In this document: positions 62,701 through 64,000 of the stretch, one piece after another
Numbering within the stretch: position 1 is the stretch's first letter
Layout of the letters: each line of letters opens with the position of its first letter
Assembly: GCA_030562195.1 (NCBI GenBank)
Contig: CM060199.1
Span: 16,636,338-16,700,337 of the forward strand
Length of the DNA stretch: 64,000 nt
Reading direction: 5' to 3'
DNA from: Nipponacmea schrenckii
Lineage: Eukaryota; Mollusca; Gastropoda; Lottiidae
Made by a program: the position numbers and the translations under genes
Notes under the pieces: model-generated
Told to the model about the DNA's origin: nothing
Seen by the model: only the letters and a program-made list of their open reading frames with translations
The model's database searches: none

Positions 62701-63976
62701 AAGGTAAGAATCAAATGAATGAAGTTTAATTATCTCTCTGGCCTAATTGCTTTCAATTAAGTTCGTCTCAGTCCTTTCAGAGCATAGTTTCTTGGATTAT
62801 TTCTTTTCCAATGAGATAAGAACTTAACTTTAATCCTTTATATTTGATTTAGCAAATCGTGATCATGACATGTGGCCTCGATGTTAAAACAATCGATAGC
62901 ACAATTGCTTCAAAGTAAATAAACATTCTGGTACCGGTATCTCAACGGCTTATTGCCCAATAGTCACTTTCTCCTTTTTTTAGCTCCTGTAGCATGTGCA
63001 GATAAAGATTGGGTGTATTTCAATGGCTCCTGTTATTACATTAGTCCAGCTTATGGTCGGGATGCATCCAAGTCTTGGTACGATGCAGATAGATTCTGTC
63101 AAGATAAAGGAGGACATCTGACCAGTATCCTTTCAGCAGAAGAGGACAATTTTCTTCTCGCAAGGGTAATTTTTTATTTTTGTAATTTTTACTATCAATC
63201 CACTTCTTTTCCTCTGTATTGTTTATTAAAGTCAATTCAATATTCAGACAAGAATATGTATTCGAGCAAAGCGTACATTTGTGGATCATTAAGCTTAGAT
63301 CCTTTATCTGTAAACCGATGAATTCGGACTCGGGATTTTCTGAATGACAAACTTTTGGCTTTTCAGCTTGCAATTAGGTCAACTGCTGGTGTAACTGTTT
63401 GGATTGGTTTGAATGATCTAGATGGTTCTTACAAGTAAGTGTTTTTCATCATAACCATCATCGCCAGTGTTTGTTAAACCACCTTAGACCCGTATTCGCA
63501 TTCGACTTAATGAACATTTTTTCTTTTAAATGGTAACAGATGGACAGATGGCAGTTTGGTTCATTATAAATCATGGGGCAGAGGTGAACCAAATGATGCT
63601 TATGGTGGTCAAAGATGTATCAACTTATATAGTTTATCTGGTATGATGACTTTTATAACTTTTCGTGTACATTGCCTCACGATTAAGACCATCTTAGAAA
63701 CTTGCATATATTTGGAATGGGCATATGCTTCATCAGTGCATCGAAAAATATTCTTTCGGACATGTGAAACCACTTTGTGTTGATTTCCACGCATCAATTT
63801 GTGTATCTCGGATTCTTTACTTATCTCATTATCTAATACAGGAGATTGGAATGACGATAATTGTATGGATAGTTTTGGGTTTATCTGTAAAAAGATGAAC
63901 TTGTCAACTAGTGTAGCACCAACAACACCCGAGCCTATAATAAATGGTGGCTGTCCTACTAACTTTAGAGCACCTG
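44717..63976 (+). CDS. multi-C-type-lectin protein with ShKT insert (3' end outside window)
   Basis: 33 exons join in frame (about 1440 residues): 44717-44759, 47113-47273, 48947-49095, 49263-49384, 49595-49691, 50128-50349, 50577-50692, 51000-51129, 51631-51713, 52490-52615, 52981-53088, 53613-53771, 54088-54179, 55185-55341, 55878-55916, 56195-56365, 56711-56827, 57168-57281, 58314-58370, 58800-58979, 59133-59372, 59834-60000, 60274-60402, 60624-60739, 60997-61142, 61504-61709, 61807-61981, 62244-62411, 62659-62703, 62984-63165, 63367-63434, 63540-63640 and 63842-63976. The signal exon is MLFFGLAFLITIYSG. Nine CTLDs follow, a tenth begins, and three Thr/Pro linkers separate some of them. 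CTLDs bind sugars through EPN or QPN plus WND motifs with Ca2+. Tandem CTLDs recall mannose-receptor proteins, but no ricin or fibronectin II domain is seen. Whether it is secreted or membrane-bound lies outside the window. The signal exon assignment is the weakest link; one gene rather than two is inferred from frame continuity. Confidence 0.82.
45575..46256. repeat. 32-bp minisatellite in lectin gene intron 1, about 21 copies
   Basis: The unit contains TAGTTCATCAGTAGTAGTAT and AATTTAAACTAT, total 32 bp. Variants include ATTAAAACT, ATTTCAAACT and short deletions. It lies between the signal-peptide exon and the first CTLD exon. Confidence 0.93.
46261..46306 (+). pseudogene. 46-bp copy of EGF-ZP gene 3 exon 8 fragment
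   Basis: This stretch matches 42360-42405 (inside gene 3 exon 8, ZP-C) at 45 of 46 positions; the only difference is T for A at 46269. Neither flank matches beyond these bases, and no splice sites are present. It abuts the right border of the 32-bp minisatellite. A non-functional exon scrap, probably inserted during break repair. Confidence 0.9.
47113..49384 (+). other. CTLD 1 of the lectin gene
   Basis: Exons 47113-47273, 48947-49095 and 49263-49384. It starts CPYGWFHRPGSPSCY and keeps the core WWIGLTN. The long-loop motif is replaced by DSEPETET, and the WND position reads FNAVKC before FICERS, so canonical sugar binding is doubtful. Two introns contain nothing recognisable except the 66-bp array. 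Confidence 0.85.
48030..48563. repeat. 66-bp minisatellite with internal palindromes, about 8 copies
   Basis: Located in the intron between CTLD1 exons 47113-47273 and 48947-49095. Each unit has TGTTAACTCGGGACTTTTCA, then CCCAGGTGGAAAGTATATTC, then ACCCCGGTGAAAAGTCGAAA. TTCACCCCGGTGAA is a perfect palindrome, and GACTTTTCACC can pair with GGTGAAAAGTC in the same unit. TGTTAACTCG recurs at 48441 and 48507. A period divisible by three leaves both strands open for 80-130 codons; no splicing evidence supports coding. Confidence 0.95.
49595..50692 (+). other. CTLD 2 of the lectin gene
   Basis: Exons 49595-49691, 50128-50349 and 50577-50692. It begins CEIDEGWTSLNDKCY, keeps NIWIGLSR, has QPTQES in place of EPN/QPN and WQPNDC before GFVCQK. 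The helix region between the first cysteines and WIGL is short. Calcium-dependent sugar binding is uncertain. Confidence 0.85.
51000..53088 (+). other. CTLD 3 of the lectin gene
   Basis: Exons 51000-51129, 51631-51713, 52490-52615 and 52981-53088, one more exon than its neighbours. It begins CEPGWLIHQTNCY. The core reads GIWFGAV instead of WIGL. AYPTNIADKRDC stands where EPN is expected, and WQTSTDC precedes AFVCQ. The ligand site appears degenerate. Confidence 0.83.
53613..55341 (+). other. CTLD 4 of the lectin gene
   Basis: Exons 53613-53771, 54088-54179 and 55185-55341. It begins CADGWSVFGQYCY, has DYWIGLHD, QPNNVGGNENC and WYDYRC before NFICQKR. QPN predicts a galactose-type preference if calcium is bound. 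A Thr/Pro linker exon (55878-55916, GFTTPTPTMA) follows. Confidence 0.88.
56195..57281 (+). other. CTLD 5 of the lectin gene
   Basis: Exons 56195-56365, 56711-56827 and 57168-57281, all split at phase 1. It contains CGLFWEDNPHSPYCY, MWLGASD, NWDAGEPNN and WVDYDC before GYICKKM. EPN predicts mannose-type preference. Linker exon 58314-58370 (ALTTTTMAPIVPTNIP) follows. Confidence 0.88.
58800..60402 (+). other. CTLD 6, split by an ShKT exon
   Basis: The first half is exon 58800-58979 (CPPGYKAYRQSCY to FSQTPA). The second half is 59834-60000 (ALWIGLND, WDNGEPNNYLGKRENC) plus 60274-60402 (WSDDDC, GFICKTK). The EPN motif and calcium residues are intact. The ShKT exon lies between the halves at the phase 1 intron position that CTLD 5 also has. 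Exon 60274-60402 also carries a short linker and the first Cys of CTLD 7. Confidence 0.87.
59133..59372 (+). other. tandem ShKT domain exon inside CTLD 6
   Basis: One 240-nt exon, phase 1 at both ends, encodes two ShKT modules back to back. Each has six cysteines in the family spacing. The first includes CESWAKRGECKKNP and the second YCAYWAKTNECTKNP, both followed by the NC...C..C ending. ShKT modules occur in many secreted animal proteins (proteases, matrix proteins, some venom components); here the setting is a lectin, not a toxin gene. Removing the exon would leave CTLD 6 in frame, so it may be alternatively spliced. Confidence 0.9.
60624..61709 (+). other. CTLD 7 of the lectin gene
   Basis: Exons 60624-60739, 60997-61142 and most of 61504-61709, with the opening GCPD from the preceding exon. 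It keeps YWIGLSDQQQPG but has no EPN/QPN (the loop reads TAWDSFHSGNEKSTC) and ends LWTNVNC before FICES. Probably a structural or calcium-independent CTLD. The last exon also carries a Thr-rich linker (TTPEVTTVPTT) and the start of CTLD 8. Confidence 0.82.
61668..62411 (+). other. CTLD 8 of the lectin gene
   Basis: Starts CPTGWVEYLDNCYK at the end of exon 61504-61709 and continues in 61807-61981 (YWIGLND) and 62244-62411 (WGKDEPNDVNGREDC, KWNDNNC, NFICM). EPN and WND are both intact, so it is a good candidate for calcium-dependent mannose-type binding. Linker exon 62659-62703 (NISLSTAQPVSTE) follows. Confidence 0.88.
62984..63900 (+). other. CTLD 9 of the lectin gene
   Basis: Exons 62984-63165, 63367-63434, 63540-63640 and the first part of 63842-63976. 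It begins CADKDWVYFNGSCYY, has VWIGLNDLDGSY, WGRGEPNDAYGGQRC and DWNDDNC before GFICKK. Both calcium/sugar motifs are intact. Confidence 0.88.
63945..63976 (+). other. start of CTLD 10
   Basis: After a Pro/Thr linker (SVAPTTPEPIING) the exon encodes GCPTNFRAPG, the usual opening of a further CTLD. The donor is at 63977 (GTAGGT) or 63981 (GTAAAG); the frame cannot be settled because the next exon is outside the window. Confidence 0.65.
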
Positions 63977-64000
63977 GTAGGTAAAGTTTTTAGTTTACGG

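Noticed and set aside
1..64000. CRISPR array among the tandem repeats
   Set aside because: None of the arrays has unique spacers between conserved repeats, and the gene structure is eukaryotic.

Overview
The window looks like nuclear DNA of an invertebrate animal, most likely a lophotrochozoan and plausibly a mollusc. The DNA is AT-rich. Genes are split into short exons by GT-AG introns of a few hundred bases to several kb. Secreted or membrane proteins built from EGF, ZP, C-type lectin and ShKT modules dominate. Minisatellites, foldback DNA elements, a Harbinger transposon and decayed LINEs fill the gaps. The phylum is an inference from this style; no species can be named.

Layout. 0.6-2.6 kb is a 49-bp minisatellite. 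2.7-3.6 kb holds a lysine-rich set of exons I do not recognise. 5.3-10.9 kb (minus strand) is EGF-ZP gene 1. 11-23 kb lies between head-to-head gene neighbours and contains an L2-like LINE tail, several satellite arrays and a frameshifted LINE reverse transcriptase. 23.4-29.0 kb (plus) is EGF-ZP gene 2, with a foldback element in its last intron. 29.6-31.8 kb is a second, larger foldback element flanked by a 10-bp direct repeat. 33.6-43.6 kb (plus) is EGF-ZP gene 3, whose first intron carries a 3.26-kb Harbinger transposon with an intact transposase. 44.7 kb to the right edge (plus) is one large, incomplete multi-C-type-lectin gene.

The three EGF-ZP genes are paralogs. Each is rebuilt here as 10 coding exons with the intron phase series 1,1,1,0,2,1,2,0,1, summing to whole codons (492, 479 and 468 residues). 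Each encodes a signal peptide, two six-cysteine EGF-type exons, a ZP-N/ZP-C module, a basic furin-type site, one transmembrane helix and a short tail. ZP modules polymerise into extracellular matrices or egg coats after cleavage at such a site. Genes 1 and 3 share exon lengths and are nearer to each other than to gene 2. Gene 1 has lost two ZP-C cysteines that probably form a pair.

The lectin gene has a signal-peptide exon, nine complete C-type lectin domains (CTLDs) and the start of a tenth, with short Thr/Pro linker exons. All 33 exon junctions keep frame. Its most unusual feature is one 240-nt, phase 1-1 exon encoding two tandem ShKT domains that sits inside the sixth CTLD. I see no sign of a wholly new system; the best leads are that ShKT insertion, the ZP cluster with its cysteine-pair loss, and the foldback elements.
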